A stretch of 64,000 nucleotides of DNA, taken from assembly GCF_023540835.1 (NCBI RefSeq), contig NZ_JALKCU010000001.1, forward strand, positions 124,001 through 188,000. The letters run 5' to 3'. The translations under genes and the position numbers were made by a program. The DNA comes from Marivivens geojensis. GTDB lineage: Bacteria; Pseudomonadota; Alphaproteobacteria; Rhodobacterales; Rhodobacteraceae. Positions 26,081-35,090 of the stretch are shown here, one piece after another. Every line of letters begins with the position of its first letter. The first letter of the stretch is position 1. The notes beneath the pieces were generated by a model. That model did no database searches. It was not told the DNA's origin and was given only the letters and a program-made list of their open reading frames with translations.

Positions 26081-27068
26081 CCGGTTTTTCCGTTGCTTCG
26101 AACCCGAGCGTTTTCGGGTCAAATTGGTAATGCGCGCCACAGAACTGGCAGTCTGCTGTCACGATACCCTCTGGTGTGGTCATGTGTGCAATATCTTTTG
26201 CCGAATAGATCGACAGACTTTGACGAACACGGTCCGACGAACACGAGCAGCCGAATTTAACGGCTTGGGCATCATACACACGAGGGCGTTCCTCGTGGAA
26301 CAGACGGACCAAGAGGTCGGTCGGCGGAACAACTGGCCCGATCAACTCGAGAGAATCAACGGTATTCAGCAAGATGTTCGCGCGGTTCCAGTTTTCACCT
26401 TCATCCTCGTCCAACAGGTCAGCGGCGGTCAGAACGCCTTCTTCACCCGTTGCTTCCTCGCCTTTTGCAAAAGGAGAGGCCTTTGGCATGTGCTGCAGCA
26501 TTACACCACCAGCGCGCCATGCTTCATCCTTGCCTGGAAGCGTAGATTTGCCGAACGACAGCTCGAACCGTGTCGGGAGCTGTTCAGACTGCGCGAAATA
26601 GGTTTCAGCGCAGGCAGAGAGTGATCCACCAGCAATCGGCGTGATGCCTTGATATGGGGTAGTGCCCTGCCCTTGGTCGATCAGGATCGCGAAATAACCT
26701 TGCCCGATCATCTCGAACGGGGGCTTCGATGGATCGAGGCGGGTTTCATCGAACGACGCATAGCCACGAATACGACCGATCTCTCCTTCGGACTGCGGCG
26801 CGTAATAGTCTGTCGCGATCAGACGCGCAGGGCCGCTACCGCGAACCTGCAGGGACAGTTTCCAACGCAGTTTCAGCGTCTGACCGATCAGTGCGGTCAG
26901 CAGAGCCATCTCTGCGACCAAGGCTTCGATCTGATCTGGGTAATCATGCTGCTCCAAGACGCGATTAAGAACCCCGTCCAAACGGGCCACGCGACCGCGC
27001 ACGTCCGACGCATCGAGTTGAAACGGGAGTACAGTGTCGTCCCAAGCGATCTGGCTGCCGAGTGTCAT
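26064..27068 (-). CDS. hslO: Redox-regulated chaperone Hsp33
   Basis: Hsp33 is a holdase chaperone of the cytoplasm that is switched on by oxidation and unfolding. The 334-residue length is slightly more than E. coli (292). The zinc-switch cysteines are visible near the end, VKFGCSCSSDRV (CXC) and TADCQFCGAHYQFD (CXXC). The core has LLTALIGQTLKLRWKLSLQV and VRGSGPARLIATDYYAPQ. An acidic insert EGVLTAADLLDEDEGENW lies near 225. The ATG at 27068 is divergent from a Nudix gene with 77 bases between. It heads hslO-nudix-cca. Heat- or redox-dependent expression cannot be read here. Confidence 0.95.
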   Translation of the reverse strand: MTLGSQIAWDDTVLPFQLDASDVRGRVARLDGVLNRVLEQHDYPDQIEALVAEMALLTALIGQTLKLRWKLSLQVRGSGPARLIATDYYAPQSEGEIGRIRGYASFDETRLDPSKPPFEMIGQGYFAILIDQGQGTTPYQGITPIAGGSLSACAETYFAQSEQLPTRFELSFGKSTLPGKDEAWRAGGVMLQHMPKASPFAKGEEATGEEGVLTAADLLDEDEGENWNRANILLNTVDSLELIGPVVPPTDLLVRLFHEERPRVYDAQAVKFGCSCSSDRVRQSLSIYSAKDIAHMTTPEGIVTADCQFCGAHYQFDPKTLGFEATEKPDDSEE

Positions 27069-27145
27069 AGGCTTTCCTTGTTAGGCGAGGTTTGGCATAC
27101 CGCGTCCATATAAGCGCATCAAGCGAAGGTCCAAGGGGTTTTATC

Positions 27146-27577
27146 ATGAGTATTCGATTTGGTGAGCCGATCCGGCGTGACGTGAAGTACAAATTACGCC
27201 CCGGTGCATATGCAATTTTGCCCCTCGGTGGGCGCATTTTACTCACTCATCAAGCAGAGCCTGAGGACGAATACCAGCTCCCCGGTGGTGGCATTGATGC
27301 AGGCGAAAGCCCGATTGCCGCGCTTCACCGCGAAGTATTCGAAGAAACAGGCTGGCACATCGCAACCCCCCGCAAAATCGGGTTTTATCGTCGTTTCTGC
27401 TATATGCCTGATTACGATATGTGGGCCGAAAAGATCTGCCACATCTATCTCGCGCGTCCTGTCGCACGCATCAGCGCCCCGACCGAAGCAGGCCACACGG
27501 CGCTTTGGATGGACAAAGACGCGGCCGAGGTGCTCGTATCGAACGAGGGCGACCGCGCCTTTATCGCGTCTCTTTAG
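27146..27577 (+). CDS. Nudix hydrolase
   Basis: This 143-residue Nudix protein has the box GGGIDAGESPIAALHREVFE followed by ETGWHI (about 50-75). The N-terminus (RRDVKYKLRPGAYAILPLGG) and the tail (TALWMDKDAAEVLVSNEGDR) resemble those of short Nudix proteins of unspecified substrate. ATG 27146 has AGGGG upstream. Its TAG overlaps the TAA of the convergent membrane protein gene (27574-27577). It is the third Nudix gene in this window. The substrate is not known. Confidence 0.88.
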   Translation: MSIRFGEPIRRDVKYKLRPGAYAILPLGGRILLTHQAEPEDEYQLPGGGIDAGESPIAALHREVFEETGWHIATPRKIGFYRRFCYMPDYDMWAEKICHIYLARPVARISAPTEAGHTALWMDKDAAEVLVSNEGDRAFIASL

Positions 27578-28338
27578 TCGATCAACGGACGTTTTTCGAT
27601 CAAATGCCCGTAGAGCGTGGTCAGAATGCTGATTCCGACCATGATGAATACCCAATTCGCGGCCACATCCAGAACAAACGCGATGATGCCCGCGAAGTTA
27701 TAGACCTGACCAATGATCAAGCTGATCAAAAAATTCAGGATCGCTAGTATCGCCGAGACGCCAAAGATGGTGCCGGCCATCGGTTTGGTCGCAGCCATCG
27801 ACTCGGACACTTTAAGCGGTTCACGCAGTGCAGTTGCGGGAAGAACGAGGCCAATGCGGAGCCAAAGGTACGAAACCACAAAACCCAAACCAACACCAAG
27901 GAAGATCGCAAGCCCCATCGAAGCCGTAAGCGCAGTGAGAAGGCCAATCACAAATGCCAAGGCAAACACGACCAATGCGATCAACAAAGAAAGAACAAGC
28001 GTCCGCCCGATATAAGCACCGATAGGCTGACCTCTGAACGCAGGCAAAATGCCGGGATATTGTTCAAGTAGTACAAAGCGGTGCCATGCAACGGCGATCC
28101 ATGCAAAGACAACTGTCATGATGATGATCGCAAGCAAGACGAATAGAAACGCAGCGCCAGTATTCGCGCTACTGCCCTGTTCCATTTCTGAGAGAAATTC
28201 AAAATTTAGTCCGAACCCTAGAAAGCTCAGACCGATCAACAAGAGACCAACCAAGATCGGTCCAACTGATACCTTGAGAGCCTCAGCGAGGTTGCCGAAG
28301 ATCATGTTGAAAGAGTGTAAAATCAATTTCCACGCCAT
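27574..28338 (-). CDS. Integral membrane protein of unknown function
   Basis: This 254-residue protein has about six membrane segments: about 26-44, 59-80, two or three between 100 and 160, and two near 190-240. A conserved-looking stretch WHRFVLLEQYPGILPAFRG follows the second segment, and RIGLVLPATALREPL occurs near 165. The layout is reminiscent of the membrane domain of GDPDase_memb/YciC-type proteins, but the match is loose. ATG 28338 is preceded by AGGAG. It is divergent from argG with 126 bases in between, and its stop overlaps the Nudix gene stop. I cannot name a function. Confidence 0.8.
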   Translation of the reverse strand: MAWKLILHSFNMIFGNLAEALKVSVGPILVGLLLIGLSFLGFGLNFEFLSEMEQGSSANTGAAFLFVLLAIIIMTVVFAWIAVAWHRFVLLEQYPGILPAFRGQPIGAYIGRTLVLSLLIALVVFALAFVIGLLTALTASMGLAIFLGVGLGFVVSYLWLRIGLVLPATALREPLKVSESMAATKPMAGTIFGVSAILAILNFLISLIIGQVYNFAGIIAFVLDVAANWVFIMVGISILTTLYGHLIEKRPLID

Positions 28339-28407
28339 AACGTAGCTCCTATTTAAATATTTCGCAGAAAGAGCCACGTCAGGCCCCCTTCCGTCAATGG
28401 GCTTCCC

Positions 28408-28436
28408 TTGCTTGCGCCCTGAAAAGAAGGTATCGC
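28408..28436 (+). promoter_or_regulatory. Possible promoter of argG
   Basis: TTGCTT (28408-28413) with a 17-base spacer and TATCGC (28431-28436) lies 28 bases before the argG ATG. The match to consensus is only moderate. Confidence 0.35.
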
Positions 28437-28464
28437 CCTGTCGATCTAATTAAAGGAGAGCCCG

Positions 28465-29691
28465 ATGTCTGCACCCAAGAAAGTGGTCCTCGCCTATTCC
28501 GGCGGCCTCGACACGTCGATCATTCTGAAATGGTTGCAGACCGAGTACGGCTGCGAAGTTGTTACCTTCACCGCAGACCTTGGTCAGGGCGAAGAACTGG
28601 AACCTGCACGTGCCAAGGCTGAAATGCTCGGCATCAAGTCCGAAAACATCTACATCGAAGACGTTCGTGAAGAATTCGTTCGCGACTTCGTCTTCCCGAT
28701 GTTCCGCGCGAATGCTGTTTATGAAGGTCTCTACCTTCTCGGCACCTCAATCGCTCGTCCGCTGATCTCCAAACGTCTTGTTGAGATCGCGCACGCCACG
28801 GGTGCTGATGCTGTGGCCCACGGCGCAACAGGCAAGGGCAACGATCAAGTTCGTTTCGAACTGTCCGCATATGCGCTCGACCCATCGATCAAAGTGATCG
28901 CACCATGGCGTGAGTGGGATCTGACCTCGCGTACCAAACTCATCGAATTCGCTGAACAGAACCAGATTCCGATCGCAAAAGACAAACGCGGTGAGGCACC
29001 GTTCTCTGTGGACGCGAACCTTCTGCACACTTCGTCCGAAGGCAAAGCGCTGGAAAATCCGGCCGATGCAGCACCAGAATACGTCTACCAGCGCACCGTT
29101 TCGCCGGAAGAAGCACCCGATACACCTGAGTTCATTGAAGTCACCTTTGAAAAGGGTGACGCAGTAGCGATCAACGGCGAGGCAATGTCGCCCGCAACGA
29201 TCCTCACCGCTCTGAACGAATACGGTCGCAAGCACGGCGTTGGTCGTCTCGACTTTGTTGAGAACCGCTTTGTCGGTATGAAATCGCGCGGTATCTACGA
29301 AACTCCGGGCGGCACCATCCTGCTCGAAGCACACCGTGGTATCGAACAGATTACCCTCGATTCCGGCGCTGGCCACCTCAAAGACAGTCTGATGCCGCGT
29401 TACGCAGAGCTGATCTACAATGGCTTCTGGTTCTCGCCTGAGCGTGAAATGCTGCAAGCTGCCATCGACAAATCCCAAGAGCACGTTACTGGCACCGTTC
29501 GCCTGAAACTCTACAAGGGTTCGGTCAACACCGTTGGTCGCTGGTCGGACCACAGCCTCTATTCCGAAGCACACGTCACGTTCGAGGACGATGCTGGTGC
29601 ATACGATCAGAAAGACGCTGCAGGCTTTATCCAGCTGAACGCGCTGCGACTGAAGCTTTTGGCTGCACGCAACAACCGCGTCAAAGGCTGA
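28465..29691 (+). CDS. argG: Argininosuccinate synthase
   Basis: ArgG condenses citrulline and aspartate with ATP, the next-to-last step of arginine synthesis. The 408-residue protein has the N-type ATP pyrophosphatase loop [15 protein letters not shown] near the start, then [19 protein letters not shown] and [15 protein letters not shown], all typical of the class. AGGAG stands before the ATG. It is a single gene with its own leader and codes for a step of the same pathway as argJ. A 12-bp palindrome AATTGCGCAATT (29703-29714) follows the stop, without a T-tract, so its role is unclear. Confidence 0.98.
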   Translation: MSAPKKVVLAYSGGLDTSIILKWLQTEYGCEVVTFTADLGQGEELEPARAKAEMLGIKSENIYIEDVREEFVRDFVFPMFRANAVYEGLYLLGTSIARPLISKRLVEIAHATGADAVAHGATGKGNDQVRFELSAYALDPSIKVIAPWREWDLTSRTKLIEFAEQNQIPIAKDKRGEAPFSVDANLLHTSSEGKALENPADAAPEYVYQRTVSPEEAPDTPEFIEVTFEKGDAVAINGEAMSPATILTALNEYGRKHGVGRLDFVENRFVGMKSRGIYETPGGTILLEAHRGIEQITLDSGAGHLKDSLMPRYAELIYNGFWFSPEREMLQAAIDKSQEHVTGTVRLKLYKGSVNTVGRWSDHSLYSEAHVTFEDDAGAYDQKDAAGFIQLNALRLKLLAARNNRVKG

Positions 29692-29761
29692 CGCAGCGTT
29701 TCAATTGCGCAATTCATGGCCGCTCCTTAGCCGTATCTCACGGCATATATAGGGGGCGGCC

Positions 29762-30046
29762 ATGTTATTTTCAGAGATCGTTGAACGTCTATCAAAAGGG
29801 CTAGACCCGAGCCGTTTGAGCGACGTTCTAAAGTTTGACTGCGGGCAAGATGGCGTCGTCACGCTCGGCCCCAATGGAGTCGGCACCGTGGACCAAGATG
29901 CCGATTGCACCATCGCAATAACGACCGAAAACCTTGCCAAACTACTCGCTGGAAAGCTGAACCCGATGACGGGTGTGGTGACTGGCAAACTAAAAATCTC
30001 TGGCAACCCTGCGGTCGCCATGAAACTCGGTAAGTTACTGGGCTAG
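29762..30046 (+). CDS. SCP2 sterol-binding domain protein
   Basis: This 94-residue single-domain protein of the SCP2 family has a hydrophobic cavity that binds lipids. Markers are LKFDCGQDGVVTLG, DCTIAITTENLAKLLAGKL and the final KLKISGNPAVAMKLGKLLG. It is soluble and has no signal. Bacterial members are small and their lipid is mostly unknown. The stop overlaps the stop of the sulfotransferase-like gene on the other strand (CTAG, 30043-30046). It is 70 bases after argG on the same strand and may be read from its own promoter. Confidence 0.9.
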   Translation: MLFSEIVERLSKGLDPSRLSDVLKFDCGQDGVVTLGPNGVGTVDQDADCTIAITTENLAKLLAGKLNPMTGVVTGKLKISGNPAVAMKLGKLLG

Positions 30047-30762
30047 AGCCGAATTTTCAGCCTCTCCAGACGTTCATGATGCGGAATCGCTTGTTCTAGC
30101 AGGACTTCGTGCTCTGCCTGAACCGCGGGCAAAGGGCCCTCAGCGCCCGCAAATCCCGTCGAACTATGAACGGCGTCATACCAAACTTTGGCCCAGACGC
30201 CGTCGGCAGGATGCCCTCCTGTTGGCCATGACAACATCGCTGGGTCCCAATCCAGACCCAGCGCATCACACAGTGCGCGCAGCATACCTTCGGGATTTTG
30301 GCGGATATCAAAGCTATCAATCACGATGGGCCGTTTGCCGTCAGCAACGATCTGATCAAACAATTCGCTCTGCTGGGTAAACCCAATGTCGGCCAATGTC
30401 AGATCAGCGTATTTCTTCGAAAAACTCGCGATCACACGGGCCGGATGACGCAAGAGAAACACGTTTTTGACTGCGGAAATCCAATCGCGCGGAATATCGG
30501 GCAGCATGTGTTGGCACATGTGTTTTTGGTAGAAATGGGGTTTCCCCTCTGAAATAGGCCCCAAAAGATCGTCAACTACCGCAACTACTTCCGTTTTCTG
30601 CGAGGCGATAACCTCATCTCGCATCGGGTGATCTAAACCTGTTTTCTCCAAATACGTCGCATAAAATGGCTCATCAACAACGGCGAAATCATCGCGCGCT
30701 CCGAAAGAGTACATCATCGCCGTCGATAAGTTTCGCGGCCCCGACCACATTGCGATCCGCAT
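30043..30762 (-). CDS. Sulfotransferase-like P-loop protein
   Basis: This 239-residue protein begins MRIAMWSGPRNLSTAMMYSF, a P-loop variant like the PAPS 5'-phosphosulfate loop of sulfotransferases. Then come DEPFYATYL, KHMCQHMLPDI, VFLLRHPARVIASF (the 3'-phosphate loop with Arg and Ser) and ADLTLADIGF. It has no signal peptide. The TGA of the aminotransferase-like gene upstream and this ATG share an A (TGATG), so the two are coupled. In plants a protein annotated as branched-chain aminotransferase-like has, as I recall, a similar P-loop domain joined to an aminotransferase domain, pointing to joint work. The acceptor is unknown, and kinase-like activity is not excluded. Confidence 0.82.
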   Translation of the reverse strand: MRIAMWSGPRNLSTAMMYSFGARDDFAVVDEPFYATYLEKTGLDHPMRDEVIASQKTEVVAVVDDLLGPISEGKPHFYQKHMCQHMLPDIPRDWISAVKNVFLLRHPARVIASFSKKYADLTLADIGFTQQSELFDQIVADGKRPIVIDSFDIRQNPEGMLRALCDALGLDWDPAMLSWPTGGHPADGVWAKVWYDAVHSSTGFAGAEGPLPAVQAEHEVLLEQAIPHHERLERLKIRL

Positions 30763-31667
30763 CAGTTTGCCTCGCTTTCGATCAATGCCTTGTAAAGGTC
30801 ACGGATGCGCTGCGTCACAGGCCCCATTGTCCCAGTCCCAATCTGCCGACCATCAATTTCTGACACAGGTGTTTGCGCACCGAATGTGCCTGTAAGGAAT
30901 GCCTCATCCGCGCCGTAAGTATCTACGAGAGAATAGTTTTTCTCAAACACTGGAATGCCGTTCTGACGACAGGCCTCAATCACTTTGGCACGCGTAATAC
31001 CGTTCATGCAGTAGTCACCCGTGCTCGTCCAAACCTCGCCCTTTCGAACGATAAAGAAGTTGCACGCGTTGGTCGTGTTCACAAACCCATGAACATCGAG
31101 CATCAGGGCTTCGTCTGCGCCGGCCTTTTCCGCCGCAATGCACGCGAGGATGCAATTCAGTTTAGAGTGGCTGTTCAGCTTCGGATCTTGGGTCATCGGC
31201 AAACCGCGTATGTGCGGAACCGTGGCAAGACGGATCGGACGCGGTATGGACGGTTTCGAATGTTCCATAATGATCGTCACCGTAGGGCCCTGACGCGACA
31301 ACGACGGATGTTGAAACGGACGACTTTTGACACCGCGCGTCACCATCAGCCGCGCATGCGCATCGGTCGTCATCTCATTCGCTGCACGCGTTTGTTCGAG
31401 CGCATCGATAACCTCGGCACGGGTCATCCCGATATCGAGGTCGATCGCTTTCGCCGCTTCGAAAAGTCGATCCATGTGATCATCGAGAAACGCCCAGCGC
31501 CCGTCGTAAAGACGAAGCCCCTCCCAAACACCGTCCCCCAACATGAAGCCTGAATCGTAGACCGACACCAAAGCTTCGGCCTTGGGGACGATACGACCGT
31601 TGAGGTAAATGAGGATGGTTTCGTTCCGGCTGTCTTCTTCCGCTTGGTGCGTGGTCACATGTGTCAT
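30762..31667 (-). CDS. Class IV PLP-dependent aminotransferase (BCAT/D-amino-acid type)
   Basis: This 301-residue fold-type IV PLP enzyme is related to branched-chain aminotransferase, D-alanine aminotransferase and aminodeoxychorismate lyase. YDSGFMLGDGVWEGLRLYDG is the N-terminal signature. The likely PLP lysine is in NSHSKLNCILA near 183, and the segment LMLDVHGFVNTTNACNFFIV is typical. TGTFGAQTPVSEIDGRQIG is the C-terminal phosphate-binding region. The ATG at 31667 has AGGAGG, half covered by a 16-bp palindrome. It is coupled to the sulfotransferase-like gene. Substrate and true reaction are not known; a branched-chain or aliphatic amino acid is the simplest guess. Confidence 0.85.
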   Translation of the reverse strand: MTHVTTHQAEEDSRNETILIYLNGRIVPKAEALVSVYDSGFMLGDGVWEGLRLYDGRWAFLDDHMDRLFEAAKAIDLDIGMTRAEVIDALEQTRAANEMTTDAHARLMVTRGVKSRPFQHPSLSRQGPTVTIIMEHSKPSIPRPIRLATVPHIRGLPMTQDPKLNSHSKLNCILACIAAEKAGADEALMLDVHGFVNTTNACNFFIVRKGEVWTSTGDYCMNGITRAKVIEACRQNGIPVFEKNYSLVDTYGADEAFLTGTFGAQTPVSEIDGRQIGTGTMGPVTQRIRDLYKALIESEAN

Positions 31668-31675
31668 CGCATCCT

Positions 31676-31691
31676 CCTTTTGATCAAAAGG
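31676..31691. promoter_or_regulatory. 16-bp perfect palindrome overlapping the aminotransferase ribosome binding site
   Basis: CCTTTTGATCAAAAGG is fully self-complementary. Its left end lies inside the AGGAGG site of the aminotransferase-like gene (31673-31678). It could be an operator for a dimeric regulator or, as RNA, a small stem that limits ribosome access. I know no regulator for this sequence. Confidence 0.5.
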
Positions 31692-31799
31692 CTAGACGCG
31701 AGATCGCGCACAGAAAAGCGAAAAATCGGCTTTAACTCCGCGTGGAATTCATCGACTAAAATTGTCGAACAGGACGAGAGAATCCAAATGTGAACATAA

Positions 31800-31841
31800 T
31801 ACAAAAATAGACTCTAAAACGGTTTATTAGGGTCTATTTTA
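31800..31841 (-). terminator. Intrinsic terminator after the ribokinase-like gene
   Basis: Arms 31804-31815 and 31829-31840 pair over 12 bp with one G-U, and the minus strand continues with TTTTTG. The stem overlaps the stop codon. It is AT-rich but has the normal shape, and it separates maeB-ribokinase from the aminotransferase pair. Confidence 0.65.
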
Positions 31842-32705
31842 AGGACGAAATGCCTGAACTTCAGCCAAATCGGGGATCACATCTGCAGTGCCTTTGCGTG
31901 TCACCATCAATGCGCCCGCCTTAGTCGCCTGCTGGATCGCCTGCGCCATCGGCATCCCACGATCCAACCCAGCGAGGACATATCCCGTGAACGTGTCCCC
32001 TGCCCCAGTGGTATCAACGGGATCAACTTTGATCGCGGGGAATTCAGTTCGGGTTCCACCTTCGATCAAAACCGCGCCCTTCGATCCCATCGTGATTATG
32101 ACTGACGCAACACCGAGCTCTTCGGCATCCTTGCTCAGCGCATCGCGGAGCTGCGCCATTTCAATCTCGTTCAAGATCAAGAAATCGAGGTATGGCAAAA
32201 CGGCCTGAACTGCTTCCGCGGAAAACGGTGCAGCTGCATAAGCGACCCGAAGCCCCATTTCGCGTCCAAGGGCCAGTGCATCCGCTTGACCGTTGGTTTC
32301 GTTCTGCGTCACGATCCAATCGCCAACTTGGGCCTCGGACAATGAACGACGGATCAGATCGTTGGGAATGGCAATGTTCGCACCTTGATGAAGAACGATC
32401 GCATTCTCACCTTCGGCATCAACCATAACAATGGCTTGGGCGGGATCGGCATCAACAACTTGGATAAATCGGGTATCGACGCCGTATTCCATCAAGCGGT
32501 CGCGGGTCCAAAGACTGTCTGCCGTCACAGCACCGATATGCCGAACGTGCGAACCAGCGCGCGCTACCGCAACTGACATATTTGCACCTTTACCGCCTAG
32601 AAAAACCTGGCGGCTCAGTGATGCGAGAGTCTCCCCTGGGGCGGGAATATGCGGCATGGAATAAACGATGTCGGTGTTGATCGACCCTAAATTCCATACC
32701 GCCAT
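31839..32705 (-). CDS. PfkB-family sugar kinase, ribokinase-like
   Basis: This 288-residue carbohydrate kinase has the ribokinase signature GSINTDIVYSM at the start, FLGGKGANMSVAVARAG (substrate-side), LILNEIEM and the C-terminal DTTGAGDTFTGYVLAGLD with the catalytic Asp. Ribokinase phosphorylates ribose to ribose 5-phosphate in the cytoplasm. No ribose transporter or lacI-type regulator is near, so another sugar or nucleoside is possible. The ATG lies 4 bases after the maeB stop, so it is the second gene of a maeB operon, which is not an obvious metabolic pair. Confidence 0.88.
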   Translation of the reverse strand: MAVWNLGSINTDIVYSMPHIPAPGETLASLSRQVFLGGKGANMSVAVARAGSHVRHIGAVTADSLWTRDRLMEYGVDTRFIQVVDADPAQAIVMVDAEGENAIVLHQGANIAIPNDLIRRSLSEAQVGDWIVTQNETNGQADALALGREMGLRVAYAAAPFSAEAVQAVLPYLDFLILNEIEMAQLRDALSKDAEELGVASVIITMGSKGAVLIEGGTRTEFPAIKVDPVDTTGAGDTFTGYVLAGLDRGMPMAQAIQQATKAGALMVTRKGTADVIPDLAEVQAFRP

Positions 32706-32709
32706 GTCA

Positions 32710-34965
32710 TCATCCTACGTTGCAGGCAGCCAGAACCGCCATGTTCATGATATCGTTCACTGTCGATACCGTAGAACAAATCTGGATGGGCTTGTCCACG
32801 CCAGCGAGGATTGGACCAATCACGGTCGCACCACCCATTTCCTGCATCAACTTGACCGAGATTGACGCCGAGTGACGAGCGGGAACAACAAGAACGTTTG
32901 CCGGACCAGTGAGACGGCTGAACGGGTAGTGTTCCGCCGATTTCGGGTTCAGAGCCACGTCCACGGTCATCTCGCCTTCGTATTCGAAGTCGACGCCGCG
33001 TTTATCCAGAACTTTCGGCGCGATGTGCATCTTTTCAGCGCGTTCCGACACTGGATAGCCGAAGGTCGAGAACGACACGAACGCAACGCGCGGATCAAGG
33101 CCGAGGTCTTTGGCAACAGCAGCGCCACGCTCAGCAATGTCGGCTAGGTCTTCCTGGTCTGGCCATTCGTGAACCAAGGTATCCGCGATGAGAACGATGC
33201 GTCCTTTGTTCAGTATGGCAGAAACGCCCGCCGCACCCGATTTCGGGCTCGCGTCGAACACGTGGTTAATCGCTTCAAGGACGTGCGCAGATTTACGGGT
33301 CGCACCAGTGACGAGGCCATCACCATGACCATGAGCGAGCATCAGTGCGCCAAACACATGGCGGTCGCGGGATGCGAGACGGTTGATATCGCTGCGGTCA
33401 AAGCCTTTGCGCTGAAGGCGCTGATACAGAAACTCTTTGTACTGCTCGAGGTGTTGCGTGTTGCGCGCATTGACGACTTTAACCTCGTCAATCGCATCGG
33501 ACAGGCCCTCTTGCGTCAGCAGATCAGCAACTTCTTGTTCACGACCGATGACAAGAGCTTGGCCCATGCCGCTGCGCTGATATTGAACCGCTGCACGGAG
33601 AACGCGTGGATCATCGCCTTCGGCAAAGATAATGGTCGCTTGAGCAGCACGTGCACGAGCGCTGAGGCTCTGCAGGATGCTCGCAGTCGGATCCATTCGC
33701 GACTTCAGCGACAGCTCGTAAGCTTCCATGTCAACGATCGGACGACGCGCAACGCCCGTGTCCATACCAGCTTTGGCAACGGCGGTTGGGATGCGGTGAA
33801 TCAAACGCGGGTCAAACGGCGTCGGAATGATATAATCACGGCCAAAGGTCAGCTTTTTTCCATAGGCCACAGCAACTTCGTCAGGCACATCTTCACGAGC
33901 CAATTCTGCGAGAGCATTCGCACAAGCGATCTTCATCTCGTCGTTGATCGCACGAGCATTCACGTCGAGCGCACCACGGAACAGATAAGGGAAGCCCAGA
34001 ACGTTGTTCACTTGGTTCGGATAGTCAGAACGCCCCGTCGCAACGATTGCATCCTCACGAACGGAATGTGCTTCTTCAGGCGTAATCTCTGGATCAGGGT
34101 TCGCCATCGCGAAAATAACGGGGTTCGGCGCCATGCTGGCAACCATCTCGGTCGTCACAGCGCCTTTGGCCGAAACACCCAAGAACACGTCAGCGCCGTT
34201 CATCGCGTCCGCAAGGGTGCGAGCATCCGTGGCCGCAGCATGAGCCGACTTCCACTGGTTCATACCTTCGGTACGGCCTTTGTAGATCACACCTTTAGTG
34301 TCGCACATGATGCAGTTGTCGTGCTTTGCGCCCATCGCTTTGACCAGCTCAAGGCATGCAATCCCTGCCGCACCCGCACCGTTCAGAACGATTTTACAAT
34401 CTTCGATCTTTTTACCAGAGATGTGCAGCGCGTTGATCAGGCCAGCGGCACAAATAACAGCGGTGCCGTGCTGGTCGTCGTGGAAAACGGGAATATCCAT
34501 CTCTTCTTTGAGACGCTGCTCAATGATGAAGCATTCAGGCGCTTTGATATCTTCGAGGTTGATGCCGCCGAACGACGGTCCAAGCAGGCGAACAGCGCGG
34601 CAGAATTCATCTGGGTCTTCGGTATCAACTTCGAGGTCGATAGAGTTCACATCTGCGAACCGTTTAAACAGGACGGACTTGCCTTCCATCACCGGCTTCG
34701 ACGCGAGTGCGCCAAGGTTCCCAAGACCAAGAACAGCCGTGCCGTTCGAGATCACCGCAACAAGGTTGCCCTTATTGGTGTAGTCATATGCCGTCTCAGG
34801 GCTGGCGGCGATTTCTTCACAGGGGACTGCAACACCGGGCGAATAAGCAAGCGACAAATCCCGCTGGGTCATCATGGGCACGGTCGCTGAGACCTCCCAT
34901 TTACCGGGGGTTGGTTCCATGTGGAACGTCAGTGCATCCTCGCGTGTGACCTTAGATTTGGACAT
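32710..34965 (-). CDS. maeB: NADP-dependent malic enzyme, phosphotransacetylase fusion (MaeB type)
   Basis: MaeB turns malate into pyruvate, CO2 and NADPH. The 751-residue protein has a catalytic malic domain (EPTPGKWEVSATVPM, then LAYSPGVAVPCEEIA), the conserved FHDDQHGTAVICAAGLINAL, the Rossmann GAGAAGIACLELV and, from about 430, a phosphotransacetylase-like C-terminal domain (AQATIIFAEGDDPRVLRAA, then GLVTGATRKSAHVLEAI). The second domain is regulatory, not an active acetyltransferase, in studied members. I start at ATG 34965 after GGAGG; an in-frame start at 34986 has no such site. It is divergent from mutS with 125 bases in between. Confidence 0.97.
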   Translation of the reverse strand: MSKSKVTREDALTFHMEPTPGKWEVSATVPMMTQRDLSLAYSPGVAVPCEEIAASPETAYDYTNKGNLVAVISNGTAVLGLGNLGALASKPVMEGKSVLFKRFADVNSIDLEVDTEDPDEFCRAVRLLGPSFGGINLEDIKAPECFIIEQRLKEEMDIPVFHDDQHGTAVICAAGLINALHISGKKIEDCKIVLNGAGAAGIACLELVKAMGAKHDNCIMCDTKGVIYKGRTEGMNQWKSAHAAATDARTLADAMNGADVFLGVSAKGAVTTEMVASMAPNPVIFAMANPDPEITPEEAHSVREDAIVATGRSDYPNQVNNVLGFPYLFRGALDVNARAINDEMKIACANALAELAREDVPDEVAVAYGKKLTFGRDYIIPTPFDPRLIHRIPTAVAKAGMDTGVARRPIVDMEAYELSLKSRMDPTASILQSLSARARAAQATIIFAEGDDPRVLRAAVQYQRSGMGQALVIGREQEVADLLTQEGLSDAIDEVKVVNARNTQHLEQYKEFLYQRLQRKGFDRSDINRLASRDRHVFGALMLAHGHGDGLVTGATRKSAHVLEAINHVFDASPKSGAAGVSAILNKGRIVLIADTLVHEWPDQEDLADIAERGAAVAKDLGLDPRVAFVSFSTFGYPVSERAEKMHIAPKVLDKRGVDFEYEGEMTVDVALNPKSAEHYPFSRLTGPANVLVVPARHSASISVKLMQEMGGATVIGPILAGVDKPIQICSTVSTVNDIMNMAVLAACNVG

Positions 34966-35090
34966 TGCTTCCTCCGTTAGCGCCACAACCCATTACCTTT
35001 CCTTACACTATTGCCGCAACGGGATATCTTTGCACTTTCGTCGCTAACATTGGCTGGTTAGGTATATTCCCGACCGAAAAGAGGAAAATT

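Noticed and set aside
33169-34890. A 573-codon open frame antisense to maeB
   Set aside because: It is a shadow of the maeB gene with no recognisable motif.
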